Shown: positions 10,201-22,647 of the stretch, piece by piece
How positions within the stretch are numbered: the stretch's first letter is position 1
How the letters are laid out: every line of letters begins with the position of its first letter
Source of the DNA: Nissolia schottii
Taxonomy: Eukaryota > Streptophyta > Magnoliopsida > Fabales > Fabaceae
Length of the DNA: 64,000 nt
NCBI GenBank assembly: GCA_003254905.1
Contig: QANU01102265.1
Span: 16,125-80,124, forward strand
Direction: 5' to 3'
Translations under genes and position numbers: made by a program
Notes under the pieces: generated by a model
Told to the model about the DNA's origin: nothing
The model's database searches: none
The model's input: only the letters and a program-made list of their open reading frames with translations

Positions 10201-11642
10201 TACCTGGCGTACGGTGAGTACCCGAAGAAAATACATGTACGGCCCACACATAACACACACATAATTATACATTTATACAACAAGGAGTATAATTGTCCTA
10301 TCACGGACATACAGGTTCTACATTAGTTTATATACAATGATACATACACACCAGTACATATACACAGTACTACTAGTAAACTAAACCTACGTGCACGGAT
10401 GAGTACTACTCATTGCGTGTGCAATACAAACCTAACATCCATCTCTCGGTCGGCAGTGGAAGGGCTCTCCTGCAGCTACTCATCGGAATCCTCTTCTAGC
10501 TCGGCGGGATCTACCTCGTCCCCGCTGGAAATGTCGGTCACGGCGGTGAACTCACGGGGCACAAATCTGCGTGGTCGCACTGGGAGAACACTCTTGCGGG
10601 CGGTAGTGCACATACCTTGTCCTCGGACCGACAGTGTGGCTGGCTCTGGGTCGGTCTCTGGCTCAGGCCTCCGCGGTGGCTCTGGTCTCGGTGGCGGAGG
10701 TGCATCCTCTCCGTCGACGTGAATCGGGTCGCGAGAGCTACTGCCTGGGCGCTCATCTATCCAGATAGGACGCATGGGCAATAACCCTGGCTCGCGAAGT
10801 CTGCGGTGTACCTGCTCTGGGCTCTCTCCTGGAAAGTTCGCAGGGGCGAACGTGCTGGTCTCCAGTAAGGTATAGGCCCGATAATTGTGCTGTCGAGAGC
10901 GCGTGAACAGCCAGACATCCTTGGGCGATGGTGAAGACATGCTGTTCACTAGAGTCGTACACAAGTGGGGATAAGAACGACTATGTTCTTAGTGGAAACT
11001 CGGCGTGGCTACTATAGTTCAATTACTCGGGCATCCTCCGGCCACTCAGGAGAACCTCTACGTTTCATGCAATACTAAATCCTATCAGTTATTATCTTGT
11101 ACCTACATCCTGAGCAGCTTTATCTATGTTACTAGGTAATTAGGTTTCTAATCTTGTCATTACCTGGGCTTCATGCTTTTTAACATTTCGTTACTGCTAA
11201 AGACATAATAGTCGTCTTGGGTCGTTCCCTTGACGATACATAGTGCATGAACAGTTATACGTAATGCTTAAGCAAATATACATACATACTTATCATCGTA
11301 TCATCAATCAGCAATGCATACAGTCAATATCATAGTGCATGGGGGATCTGGGGACCTCTTACGCGCTCAGTGGCTGTTTCCTACTTAGTCCTTCGCACCT
11401 TTGTAGCCGTGGCCTCGGACTACAACCTCTTTTTGCCACTATTGTATCGACCCGGCGGCGCTCTTTACCGGTGTGGTAGCTAACCACGTAAGGCTCGTAG
11501 GAGGTAAACATCGAATACAATTAGTGCAACCATCCCCTGTGGCATGGCGAGGGATCAGACCTATGAATGATCAGGTGTGGATGGGCTTAGATCGGCCCTA
11601 TGACTCGATCTGGTTTCATTTTCCTCTTTTATGGGGCCCCTT
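10201..11642 (-). mobile_element. Right LTR of the tandem element, left part
   Basis: It matches the shared LTR from about 2210 to 3655 at high identity, including the LTR ORF, the acceptor-like box and the hairpin region. It is then interrupted by the insertion at 11643-17565 and continues at 17571. A partial 5' LTR of the right-hand unit. Confidence 0.85.
10476..10940 (-). CDS. Short ORF inside the LTR (copy 2)
   Basis: A 154-codon frame starting MSSPSPKDVWLFTRSRQ, the same length as the copy at 2484-2948 and clearly similar along its whole length. It keeps the motif PIWIDERPGSSSRDPIH, the PPPPRPEPPRRPEPETDPEP segment and the acidic end. No known domain recognised. Both frames remain open at full length. 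Confidence 0.5.
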   Translation of the reverse strand: MSSPSPKDVWLFTRSRQHNYRAYTLLETSTFAPANFPGESPEQVHRRLREPGLLPMRPIWIDERPGSSSRDPIHVDGEDAPPPPRPEPPRRPEPETDPEPATLSVRGQGMCTTARKSVLPVRPRRFVPREFTAVTDISSGDEVDPAELEEDSDE

Positions 11643-11954
11643 TGAAACTCCCTAGCTAACTGTTTACCCGTACGTAGTAAACAATGCTCACTAGGTGGTT
11701 TTCTACCTAGTCGGAATACCTTAGTCCATAGTTATCTTTCGAAAATAGTGCCGTAAGAAAATAGGGACCAATTTTAAACATTTCATTTGCATTGAATAAT
11801 TACTAAAATAGAGCCATGCGTTGGAAAGAACAGATATAACAAAGCATGTAACAGTATAGTAGTAAAGCATCCAATCTACATTAATGTGGTCCATCATATC
11901 CGTCACATAGCTGTATATACAATAAGTAAGGTACACATAACATGTACATAAACT

Positions 11955-13348
11955 TGTAACTACAGATAGCAACCTAAGAGGGGGTGAATTAGGTTTCTAT
12001 TGTTTTTCTCAGATTTTTGTTTCTTTGAAAGATGTGAAACCCTAATCCCCAAATTGAGAACAAGACCCAGCAATTAACCAAATAATTGATAATGTTAAAT
12101 GCAGCGGAAATTGTAAATTGCTGAATGTAAAAGTGTAGACATAAGAAAGATCACACCGGAGAATTTATCCTGGTTCACCTTCAACAACCAAAGGCTACGT
12201 CCAGTCCCCTGTTCTGAGGCAGGGTTTTTCCACTATGTAATCTTGTGTTGTGTACAACCTCACACCCGAGGCACTTACACTGACAACTACAAGAGAACAA
12301 CCCGTTCCCCTGGTTACACAATGCCCTCACCGAACACTACGGTGATAATCAGAAACACACCGAACACCACGGTGTTTACAAAACCACACCGAATGCTACG
12401 GTGCCACAATTGATTCACAATTGTTGAAGAAGTAATACAATGGCTTTGCCAATCCTAAAACTTAGGGTTGGATAATCCTGAATAGAAAGCACTTCAAATA
12501 TAACAGTTAAGGCTCAAAGGGCTTTCTTTAAGTTTAGGATTGAAACACCATCGAAAATTGATCAGAACTTTGTAAATATGAAAGTGAGAATTGAGTTTTG
12601 GAGTGGTGTATGAGTTTGCACGAGTTTGACACTTATATAGGCATAGGTGACTCTTCATGAACCATTGCCATGGCTTCCAAATGCCAAACAACACATTGTT
12701 TCATGAAAAAACACATCAGTTCGTGCATGTAATCGATTAACCAAGTGTGGTAATCGATTACACTCATAACCGTTACCAATTTTCAAAATTCAAATGATGG
12801 TAATCGATTACCAAGAGTGTGTAATCGATTACACATGCAACAATTACCAATTTTGAAAGTTCGTAAGGTGGTAATCGATTAACACGAATGGGTAATCGAT
12901 TACACCTATGAAAAATGTCATAATTTCGAATTTCTTATGATGGTAATCGATTACCATAAGTGTGTAATCGATTACACACATAGAAAATGACATATTTTCA
13001 AATTTGTGATGATGGTAATCGATTACATTAAGTGAGTAATCGATTACTCATGTAAAAATGATTTCCAAGTGTTGCAAACCCTAGAAAAGTGTTGCTATAT
13101 GAGTTTAGGGTTTTAGCAACAGTGTTAGACTTGTTAGAATGAAAACCTTATGAGCCAATAACCATGATATCAATAACAAGTGCTAACTATTAAACTCTAA
13201 GGTAAAAACACTTGAACCTTCAATATGATGATCGGTTGATCGTTGCAATTCATTGGTTGTGTCTTTGCCTTTTTCTTGCTTTTTGTTGATGTGAGTTGTC
13301 TTCATCAAAACCAAGCCATCAATGGTCAGAGAAAGAATCTTCTTCACA
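11955..13348 (-). mobile_element. Copia-like solo LTR, copy A
   Basis: It runs from TGTAACTACAGATAGC to AATCTTCTTCACA and is flanked by the perfect duplication AAACT (11950-11954 and 13349-13353). A TATA box (CTATATAAG on the minus strand, near 12632-12642) sets the orientation. The other end carries the CCTAAGAGGGGGTGAATTAGG type sequence common in plant LTRs. It holds the GTAATCGATTAC array. It matches copy B at 22648-23860. The copia assignment is from general resemblance; no coding region is present. Confidence 0.85.
12727..13050. repeat. GTAATCGATTAC palindrome array
   Basis: About eight to ten copies of the palindrome TAATCGATTA, most extended to GTAATCGATTAC, in pairs about 15-20 bases apart with longer gaps between pairs. 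Spacers are unrelated. The same array is in copy B at about 23400-23580. Confidence 0.85.
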
Positions 13349-13891
13349 AAACTAAAATACCATCTATAGAATCCAAAATACGTAACATCAAAATACAAGG
13401 GCTACTGGAATGCTACTTAGTATGCCCTTGGCAAAATCCTGACATCCTGCTCTCTAAGTTCATCGCCTATCATGGCTGCTCATGGTTCTACTGGCAGCTC
13501 ATCAGCATCCTCAAAATATGAAGCATCTTCAGTACCTGAAGTCATAAGGCAGTGGGAATGAGAACGGTAGGTTCTCAGTGGATATAACTTTAGTTCCTGA
13601 GTCTCGTATCAGATTAGGTCAGACTTCAGGCCGCTCAGAGATCTCTAAGTGTGCATACATACTAACATCCTACTGATTATTATATGGCCTAAGTTCTGAA
13701 TGACTTTATCTACATTACTATGTGATAGGGGTACTACTCTTGCTTACTATGTTCTCGTACTGATTAACATTTCGTGTATATACATAACCGTCTCGAGCGT
13801 TCTCTTGACGGTAATGACATGACAACAGAATCCTACATTACATCTACTCACATGTAACAGAATGCAGATTCATACAGTACCTATACTCGTG

Positions 13892-14005
13892 CATAACAGA
13901 ATCATCAGAATGAACATAACAGAATCATCAGAACGAACATAACAGAATCATCAGAATGAACATAACAGAATCATCAGAATGAATATAACAGAATCATCAG
14001 AGTGA
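13892..14005. repeat. Tandem repeat, 23-bp unit, five copies
   Basis: The unit CATAACAGAATCATCAGAA plus four further bases repeats about five times with few differences, inside the LTR at 11643-16090. Confidence 0.85.
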
Positions 14006-14430
14006 TCATGCTTGATATACATGCCTAACAGAATGAACATATGCATAGCAGAATATAACAGAATAAACCTGCATAACAGAATAAACTTGCTATGGAATAG
14101 GTGTTATTCCCACCATAGTAATGTCCTCTGTTGACATTAGTATGACAGAATAACCTCGCACCCTCAGTGTAGGCCGACACTGTCTTGACCTTCCTGCGGT
14201 GGGCTTCCACCTGCCGTGTGCCCCCTCAGGACCCTTCGACAGTGGGCGGATATTGTACCTCCACCTTAGCTTGCCCCCTTTTGACAATGTAAAGGTGTGG
14301 TAACCGCACACATCCAGGTATGCCATAGCGACACCACCTGTGGCGGCCTTCCATCTTCAGTATGTCTTTCGGACCTACTGAAATGGGCTTGTTACTTGGC
14401 TCTCGTGATCACGGCCTTATCAGCATGTGG

Positions 14431-14570
14431 CATTAAGCCATTTTTCAGCATTGGGCATTGGCCCTTTTTTAGCATTGGGCATTTGGCCCTTTTTAGTAAT
14501 TCAGCATTGGGCATTGGCCCTTTTCAACAGTTCAGCATTGGGCATTGGCCCTTTTCAACATTTCTGGCTT
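14431..14570. repeat. GGGCATTGGCCC hairpin units
   Basis: Four units containing GGGCATTGGCCC or GGGCATTTGGCCC, preceded by CAGCATT. Each can form a short hairpin (GGGC with GCCC). It occupies the same place in its LTR as the hairpin arrays at 7156-7372 and 48331-48616 do in theirs. Confidence 0.7.
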
Positions 14571-16090
14571 TTCTGTACCTGCAGCATGTTATCCTTGTTT
14601 CCTATGGTTCATTTCAGAATCTTTATTTATCTCAGATTTATTTCTAATCCTTTAACTTGGCGTAACATGAATGCATGAAATGCTACAAATTATATCACAG
14701 ACTACATATCATTCACAGATTCATTTACGGCATATACTTCACATGTTCACATACAACATATACTGCATACATTTCGGTTATCACTTATAATTCCAGCATT
14801 AAATAATAGATTATGTGCCTCAAGAGGAGTTCCATAAACATTCTGGTCTCAAGCCGCTCAGCGGACACCATTGCCGGCTCAACGGTTTGAGCTCTGAGCG
14901 CTAAAAACATTCTCGCTCAGCGGTCTGACAACTTTTAAAATATCTCCACCGACCCTTATCCTTTAAGAAAATATCTTTTCAGACTTTCCACGTGGCCTGC
15001 AGACCGCTCAATGGTAACCGCCTCCCGCTCAGCGCTCTGGAGTTCACGTGGTCCACTTAGCGGCACCAGAGGCCGCTCAGCGGTCACTGGGCGAAACTGA
15101 AAAACCGAATGCATCATTTTCCATCCTCTTCCTCCTTTGCTCCCATGGAACCTTACTTGAGTTTAACACATATTTCACACATCATAATCCTATCTAATCC
15201 AGGTCACAAGACCCTTCAGAATCATCTTCCTAAACCTAACATCATTTAGAACATATTTCATCATAAAATCACTAAATCACATACATAGGCACATAATCAT
15301 ATAAACACATAAACACTCATCCACCATCAAGAGGTGGGGAACTAGAGTTACCCACTTCCTAAAGAGCTCTTGGATGATGGAAAAAGAGGAACTTGAAGCT
15401 TGATTGCTTGAGTTCTTGCTAAGAAGTGGTGGAAGCTTAGGTTATGGAATTTAGGGTTATGGAACCTTGGTTTCCTTTCTTCCAAGTGAAGAGAACTCCT
15501 AGCCTTGATGCTAGCTTGCCTTCTTGATGGATTTAAGAGTAGATTATGATGATGAAAAACAAAGGATGATGATTCAACTTTGGTGGAGCTTTGGAGTTTA
15601 GCTTATGGCATAGAAGAAGATGAGTTTAGTCTTTGAGTATGGTTTTTGTTTTGGTGTGTGTCTTCAGGTCCTAAGGGCTGGCCGTGGGTTTTAGTGGCCT
15701 TTGGCCATCCATAATTCTATTTTCTCTTGGTGTGTTTTCGGTCATGTTCGCTCATTAACTATTTCTGTACCGAAGACATACCGTTGTGACCTATGAATTT
15801 TCCTTATTAATATTTCAATCTTGGTTGAAAGATTCTTGAATATTTATTTTCATATTAATTTATTTTACAGACTCCTTTGAGTCGTGATTAAATCCTAAAA
15901 ATAACCTAATACCGACCTGAACGTCACCGGACGCCACGAGATCGCAGAATCATTATTTTTAACTAATATTACAGGAATACAATTAATATTTGAACTTTAT
16001 TTCATTTTTATCTCATCTTTCTCTTATTAATATATTCTTAATTATTTATTATGTGACATTTTAATGAAGGAAAAAAGTCAGGTTGTTACA

Positions 16091-16659
16091 CATAGTATAA
16101 CTATGACACCTAGAAATCCCTGAGCGGCCTGGAGTGTGAATGAGAAAAAGAAGTCCCCTAATCCCTAAGGTTTCCCACTGAGAGCGCTATGTTCTCACCC
16201 CACTCATCCATGACTCCAGGATTTGACGAAGAACCAGGAGAGGAGCGGTATGAGGAGGAGGCATCCCAAGGCAGGACAACAGAGGATTAGATTATTAGCT
16301 AGTAAATTGTACATGTGTATATGCACTGTTATGTGATAATTGTACTTACTACTGAGAACATAATCTATATACTTGTTTATAAATGTATGAAGGACCAATG
16401 TTTGCATCTTGACATGTGTTGAATATATCCATATTCGATTAGTTAAGCATGCTATATTCAGCGCAATGTATGCTCTAACGCGACAAGACTCCTATCTTAC
16501 TCTATGTAACGTGCGAAGAAAGTTTTAATTTGGTCCATACTTTGGGTAACAATATTTTAATGTATAATTGGGACTAAGTATTTTCCCCACCAAAGTAGAT
16601 AACAACTTAGTCAGTAAGCATACGACTTAAGCATAAGCTAGCTGGCTAAGGTGGTACAA
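16091..16659 (+). mobile_element. Plus-strand LTR fragment
   Basis: It contains the acceptor-like box (TTCTCACCCC then TGACTCCAG, ending near 16220), and then the LTR 3' region ending near 16659 in a form related to TAGCTAGGGTGTTACA. It is only the downstream part of an LTR and lies in opposite orientation to its neighbours. How it came to lie between two minus-strand LTR pieces is unclear. Confidence 0.6.
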
Positions 16660-16961
16660 CACCAGCATGAGAAGAGGATCTGACCTCGAAACAAGTCCTG
16701 TACGAAGTTACTTCAACTTGAGTAGGTTCACAATGAGGAGGATGAGATGATGAGGGCCCAGGGGCGAACACCGCAAAGTTTTCATCAATTTGTTGTAGTT
16801 GTTGCTCCAATGCCGACAATGACATATCACCATATCATTTGCCTAAGCAATTTGAAACTTGAGTATTAAAACTCTAGTCAAAGGTTGTCGTTGGGATATA
16901 AACTTCTTCAGGTTGCAGAGGGGGCAAAGGAGTGAAGAATTCTTGCGGGTTGCATGGCCAA
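16660..16961 (-). other. Unassigned 300-bp segment next to a single N
   Basis: No LTR match is visible. The minus strand shows protein-like stretches, for example PQEFFTPLPPLQPEEVYIP and SLSALEQQLQQIDENF, suggesting a decayed coding remnant of unknown kind. Position 16962 is a single N, so the right edge may be an assembly join. Confidence 0.35.
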
Positions 16962-16962
16962 N

Positions 16963-17565
16963 CTAGCCTTGATGCTAGCTTGCCTTCTTGATGGATTTAA
17001 TAGTAGATTATGGTGAGGAAAAGCAAAGGATGATGATTAAACTTTGGTGGAGCTTTGGAGTTTAGCTTATGGCATAGAAGAAGATGAGTTTAGTCTTTGA
17101 GTATGGTTTTTGGTGTGTGTCTTCGGGTCCTAAGGCTGGCCGTGGGTTTTAGTGGCATTTGGCCATCCATGATTCTATTTTCTTTCGGCGTGTTTTCGGT
17201 CATGTTCGCTCATTAAATATTTCTGTACGGAAGTCCTAAAAATATTCTGGACATACCGTTGTGACCTATGAATTTTCCTTATTAATATTTCAATCTTGGT
17301 TGAAAGATTCTTGAATATTTATTTTCATATTAATTTATTTTACAGACTCCTTTGAGTCGTGATTAAATCCTAAAAATAACCTAATACCGACCTGAACGTC
17401 ACCGGACGCCACGAGATCGCAGAATCATTATTTTTAACTAATATTACAGGAATACAATTAATATTTGAATTTTATTTCATTTTTATCTCATCTTTCTCTT
17501 TTTAATATATTCTTAATTATTTATTATGTGACATTTTAATGAAGGGAAAAAGTCGGGTTGTTTCA
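16963..17565 (-). mobile_element. Second copy of the LTR right end
   Basis: It repeats 15497-16090 with scattered differences and ends GGTTGTTTCA at the CCCTT duplication. It could be the partial 5' LTR of an element whose 3' LTR is 11643-16090, with most of the internal region missing from the assembly at the N. Alternatively it is a mis-join of two haplotypes or copies. Confidence 0.6.
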
Positions 17566-17570
17566 CCCTT

Positions 17571-19114
17571 AGTCTCATTTCATTCATGCAGGCCTATGCC
17601 TGTTTGTCGTAGCTGGGCCTATGCCTGTTTCTTATCGTGGTCAGGTCTCTCTACCTGCGTTGCTCGTGACCAATCCATCTTGCTGAATTGGCGAGGGGCG
17701 TGTGTGTAAGACTTTGCCAAGAGAATAGGGGTTTCCTAATCATATAACTAGACTCCTTAACTATGGTCTACCGTGCCAACTGGGGTCGAGACCTTCCTAA
17801 CTTTCTTTATTTCCTAGCATTCCATTATGATCTTCATTAAACTTTTAAGGTGAACCTCTAATTATCTAAGGTCGCCCTAACTCCTACGACGACCTTTCCT
17901 CATCATGCATGCTTGAATTACGCGAAGACATACATAACTATGCAGGTTGGATTCCATAGGACCTTTAAAATCATAAGCTTTCAGTGAGCATTCGAATGCC
18001 TAAGGGTTTAGCATTCGATTGCTTCTTTCAATCGAATCCCTTGGGGATTCAATCAGTTGAACTCCTTCTGGGTCTTTCATTCGATTAAAATCACTAAGTA
18101 TTTGATTGAATTCCTCCGCGATCTTTCATTCGATTGAAATCCTCCAGTATTCGATTGAAATCCAAAATCTTCTTTCATTCGAATCCGTGGGAATTCAATC
18201 GAATGCTACAGTAAAAAATTGCCCCAGAGTGCAAATTCTCCAGGGTTTGCTCCGCGAAACATTATTTGCTTCTACAGTAATCCAATCCATACAGTTATAG
18301 TTTCCAAACCTCAAAATCATCAAAATCTAGCTTCCCTAATTTATTTCCTATAGTTTTTGTAAAATAGTTTTCCAATCACATACACAGAAATGCATTTAAA
18401 CAATTATTAAACAAACCACATAGACAGTGGGCTTAGAGTTACCCACATCGGATGGAGATTCCGGTCTGGTAGAGTTGGAGTAGAGAATTTTCTCTTTGAT
18501 GTGGTGCGTTCCGGAGTCCGAAAGCGCTTCCGCGATGTGCCTGAACGGGACCCACATTTTGTGAAAGCGAAGTGAAAATGACTTCTGAATGTGGCTATTT
18601 ATAGCCTTTTCCTTTTCCCTTTTCTTTTTCTCTTTTTCTTTCTTTATATTTCCTCTCTGCTGTTTGTTATTATTATTTATTTATTTATTTATATTTTAGT
18701 TGGTTAAATATCTACTGAGGGAGATAGTTTCCCTCCAGGGTCGTCTTGGTCCGGTTTGATTGCGTTTTATTCAATTTTTCACATGCCGGTTGCCCTAAAA
18801 ATATTCCGGGCATACTGTCGTGATCCATTAATTTTTCTCTTCGACTCGGGAGTCATCATTCGGGAACTTTCGACCGTTTTATCGTATCCAAAAATTCCAC
18901 GAGCATTCCCCGGTATCCGAAACGAGTTCCGTTCGAGTCGGAACTCTCCCAGAGGCATTGGAAAATTATCCGAGCAACGAGGACCAAATCCCGGTCGCTC
19001 ATTTGGAGATTCACCGGTTAAATCCTCCTTTCTAAATTCTCGGAATACCACTCGGCTTTCCACGATGGTCTAACCTGCGGGGTTTTCCGTACGCGAGAGG
19101 GTCGGGATGTTGCA
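17571..19114 (-). mobile_element. Right LTR of the tandem element, right part
   Basis: It continues the LTR begun at 10201 and matches 3655-5186, including the ATTCGAAT array (17988-18205), the donor-like box (about 18425) and the TATA palindrome (18592-18605). It ends GGATGTTGCA at 19114, which is the 5' end of the right-hand unit on the minus strand. Confidence 0.85.
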
Positions 19115-20559
19115 GCATATACTTCACATATTCACATACGACATATACTTCATACATTTCAGTTGTCAATCATAGCTATAGCATTGAGTATCAGATTATG
19201 TGCCTCAAGAGGGGTTCCATAAGATATTCTGGTCTCAAGCCGCTCAGCGGAAACTACTGTCCGCTCAGCGGTCTGAGCTCCTCGCGCTCAGCGCTGAAAA
19301 CATGTCCGCTCAGCAGTAGGGATCTTATCGCTCAGAGGTAAGAGTCCCATCGCTCAGCGGTCTGACAACTTTTTAAAATATCTCCACCGACTTTATCCTT
19401 TAAGAAAAATATCTTCCCATCCTTATCCTTATCCACGGTGGACTTTAGACCGCTCAGCGGTAACCGCCTTCCGCTCAGCGCTCTGAAGTTCACATTTGAC
19501 AATTCTTGATGCATTCCGCTCAGCTGCGCCAGAGGCCGCTCAGCGGTCACTGGGTGAAACTGAAAACCGAATGCATCATTTTCTCCCATTTCTTCCCCCT
19601 TTCTTCCATGGAACCTGCTTGAGTTTTTACACATATCTCACACATAATAATCCTATCTAATCCAGGTCACTAGACCCTTCAGAATCATCTTCCTAAGCCT
19701 TAACATAATTTCTAACATACATAAACATATATTTCAAGAATCATCACACATACACATAATCACATAAACAATCATCCACCATCAAGGAGGTGAAAAACTA
19801 GAGTTACCCACTTCCTAAAGAGCTTTTGATGATGGAGGAAGGATGAAATTAAGCCTTGCTTGCTTGCTTGAGTTCTTCTTGCCAAGAAGTGATAAGCTTA
19901 GGTTATGGAAGTTTAGGGTTATGGAGGCTTGGTGTTCTTCCCTCCAAGTGAAGAGAAACTCATAACCTTGCTACTTGCTTGTCTTCTTTATGAGTTTAAG
20001 AGTGAATTAAGATGATAAAAGGTAAAGGGTGATGGTGGTGGATGAGCTTTGGTGGAGCTTTGGTTGAACTTTGGTTTTGCATGAAGAAAATGAATAAGGT
20101 TTTGGTGTGTGTGTGTTTTCGTGGGTAGGGGCTGCCGTGGGGGATATTTGTCCCTTGGCCATCCATATGTTTATCTTCTCTATGTGATTTTGGTCGTGTT
20201 TGCTCATTAACTATTTATGTCCGGAAGTCCTAAAAATATTTCGGACATACCGTTGTGACCTATTAATTTTTCTTATTAATATTTAAATCTTTGTCGAGAT
20301 ATTCTCGAATTTATTTTCATATTAATGTATTTTACAGACTCCTATGAGTCGTGATTAAATTCTAATAATAACCTAATATCGACCCGAACGTCACCGGACG
20401 CCACGAGATCGCAAAATTATTATTTTTACCTAATATTACCGGAATTAAAATTAATACCTGAATTTTATTTTATTTTTTATTGTATCTTTTCTTATTAATA
20501 TATTCTTAATTATTTATTATGCGGACTTTTTGGTAAAGGGAAAAACTCGGACTGTTACA
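19115..20559 (-). mobile_element. LTR part (TGTAACAGTCC family), host of the tandem element
   Basis: It matches the LTR at 11643-16090 from about 14737 onward, through the CGCTCAGCG array (19240-19545), the donor-like box (about 19800) and the 5' LTR end at 20559 (minus strand TGTAACAGTCC). Its other part would lie left of the window, because the tandem element is inserted in it. Confidence 0.75.
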
Positions 20560-22068
20560 CCGCTCAGCGTGACCTTGGGTCCGTTCAGCGGTCACTGAGA
20601 CTCGTTCCTCCACTTTTCAAAAATCATTTTCAAAGGGCTCTCAGGCCGCTCAGCGATTATCTGGACCGCTCAGTGGTCGGATGCCAGATTCTAAAAACAT
20701 TTTCCATCCTTATCGCTAAGTTCCCCCTGTGCCACTCAGCAAAGCATAGGTCCGCTCAGCAGTACACTTCGCTCAGCGGTTCACAAAGGTCGCTCGGCGG
20801 TTCATGAGTTCGCTCAGCGACTCATGAGGCCGCTCAGCGATACCTGGGCGAACTGCAGCATACTCCTTTGGTTTTCTTGCCTTTTCTTTCTCTTTTCTCA
20901 TGGCCACTTCTTGGGACTCTTACACATGTTCCAATAAGTATATTCCTATCTAGTCCAAGTAACAAGATCCTTCAGAATCATCATCAAACCCTAGCATAGC
21001 AGTTCTAACATAATACATAAACATCAAAACAAAGCAAGCATGGAATCACCACTAAGGGGGTGAGTAAAACTAAGGTTACCCACTTTCTTAGAGGCATAGA
21101 GAGGGCTGGAAATGGTGGCAAAGAGGCGGGTTCCTTGGTGGTTCAGCCTTCCCAGAATGTCTCTTGATTCCCGCAGTGTTCCAGCAAGGTTTCTGAACCG
21201 AACGATTTTTGGGCAGAGTTTCCACAACCTTGCAATTTTTTGTGAAAAATTCTGAATGGGAGGGGCTATTTATAGCCAAGAATCTGCCCCCAAATTTACC
21301 CTTTTGCCCCTTCCCAAAATTACCAAAATGCCCTTTTCTATTTTCTTTAATAATTAATTAATTCAAAAGATAACTCAAATGTCAAATCAATGAATAGTAA
21401 TTGAATTTCATAATATTTTCCCTTGAAATCTGAATCAATCACGTGGTCAATGCAGGTGTGGGTCCCTCCCAGTCCCGTTTCGCTCGTTTTTGGTCGTTCG
21501 CAGTCCCGGTGCGTCGCGCACGATCATCCGAAAAATATTCCGCTTATACCGTCGCGATCCTCTAATTTCCCTTAACCTAGAAACAATGTTCACTCAAGGT
21601 ATTTGTGAATTTTTCTCTGGAGGACTGGAGGAGTATTCTTCATAGATACCTTTGACCCATTATCTCTCGCCAGTGTCCGAACAGGACCGTTCCGCTGGCG
21701 TTTCTGTGATCACTAAAGCTTCCTAGTAACTGTTTGGGGTTAACTCTAGGGATTTTATCATCTTTCCCCCCATAAGATATGGTTTCCCAAAATTGGGGCC
21801 CACTGCTCAGTCCTACTGGCTAAACGGGGCCAAACGGGACTGTTCTAATGTCTGGGGAATCGTCCGAAATTGAACCGATTTTCGATTTTTCGACACTTTA
21901 AGTTTTTAATCCATCTCTAGGGATCGAGAGGAATCGTTTGAGTGTAAGCAGAATTTATCAAAACTAAACAGAATAAATTATACCGATCTCTGCATATTAA
22001 CGCCTACAAAATACTCTACGAACAGTTATTTGCGGAAATTTCTGCTAAGGAAGGAGCGGGATGTTACA
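20560..22068 (-). mobile_element. LTR part (TGTAACATCCCGCTCC family)
   Basis: It starts inside a CGCTCAGCG array (20560-20850), then shows the donor-like box (about 21070), the TATA palindrome (21263-21276) and the conserved U3 stretch with CCGAAAAATATTCCG, ending GGGATGTTACA at 22068. It is the same family as 41072-49587 and the LTR at 52281. The rest lies left of the window, beyond the LTR inserted in it. Confidence 0.75.
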
Positions 22069-22647
22069 ATTGCCCTCACGGCGTTGCCAGGAATGGACTC
22101 GTGCCTTACTTATCTTTCTATTGAGATTTTGCACGGCCCTTACCGGCGGTTTCTTTACTTCTCTTTTCTTTCTTTCTTGACATCCGGGTGAAAACCCGCA
22201 TTCTGGCCTATGCCTGCGTTTCTTGATCTTTAGACTAGTTTACCTTGCGAAACTGGCGGAGCTTGTCAGGTGTGACATGCCAAGAGAGGGGAATCCCTAT
22301 TACATATCTACGTACTATTCTTCAAGGTACACCGAGCCATTGTTGGCCAGAATCTTCTTAAGAAACATTTTGGTTCCCTAGGGTTCAATTATGATCTTTA
22401 TTTACGTTAGGTGTTACATTTCTAGTGATCTAGGGTTGCCGTAGGGTCTTAGTGGCAACCAGATCCTCATGATGCATGAAAACATATATATAACTCATAA
22501 CATGTATGGTACATTCAAATATATAAAGAAAACTTCATGCTGGAGTCTGAAACCTAGGTCATTTGAATGACACTCTCAGGTTATTCGAATGACAATAGGT
22601 TTTGGCTCTTGGGATGGTGCAAAAAGGATGGTCATTCGAATGCCCCA

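Larger units (their letters stand above)
11643..16090 (-). mobile_element. LTR with CGCTGAGCG array (TGTAACAACC family)
   Basis: On the minus strand it runs TGTAACAACCTG to GAGTTTCA. The whole insertion 11643-17565 is flanked by the duplication CCCTT (11638-11642 and 17566-17570). It contains the copia-type solo LTR at 11955-13348, the acceptor-like box and hairpin (13541-13576), a 23-bp tandem repeat, GGGCATTGGCCC hairpins, CGCTCAGCG palindromes at about 14850-15090 and the donor-like box near 15350. It is the same family as 19115-20559 and 56402-58855. Confidence 0.8.

Noticed and set aside
12494-13398. Several short minus-strand ORFs in the copia-like LTR
   Set aside because: They lie in LTR sequence with no conserved partner in copy B and have no recognisable domains.
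14850-15090. CRISPR-like look of short palindromes separated by unique spacers
   Set aside because: The repeats are only 9-11 bases, the spacing is irregular, the sequence is plainly a plant LTR, and there are no cas genes.
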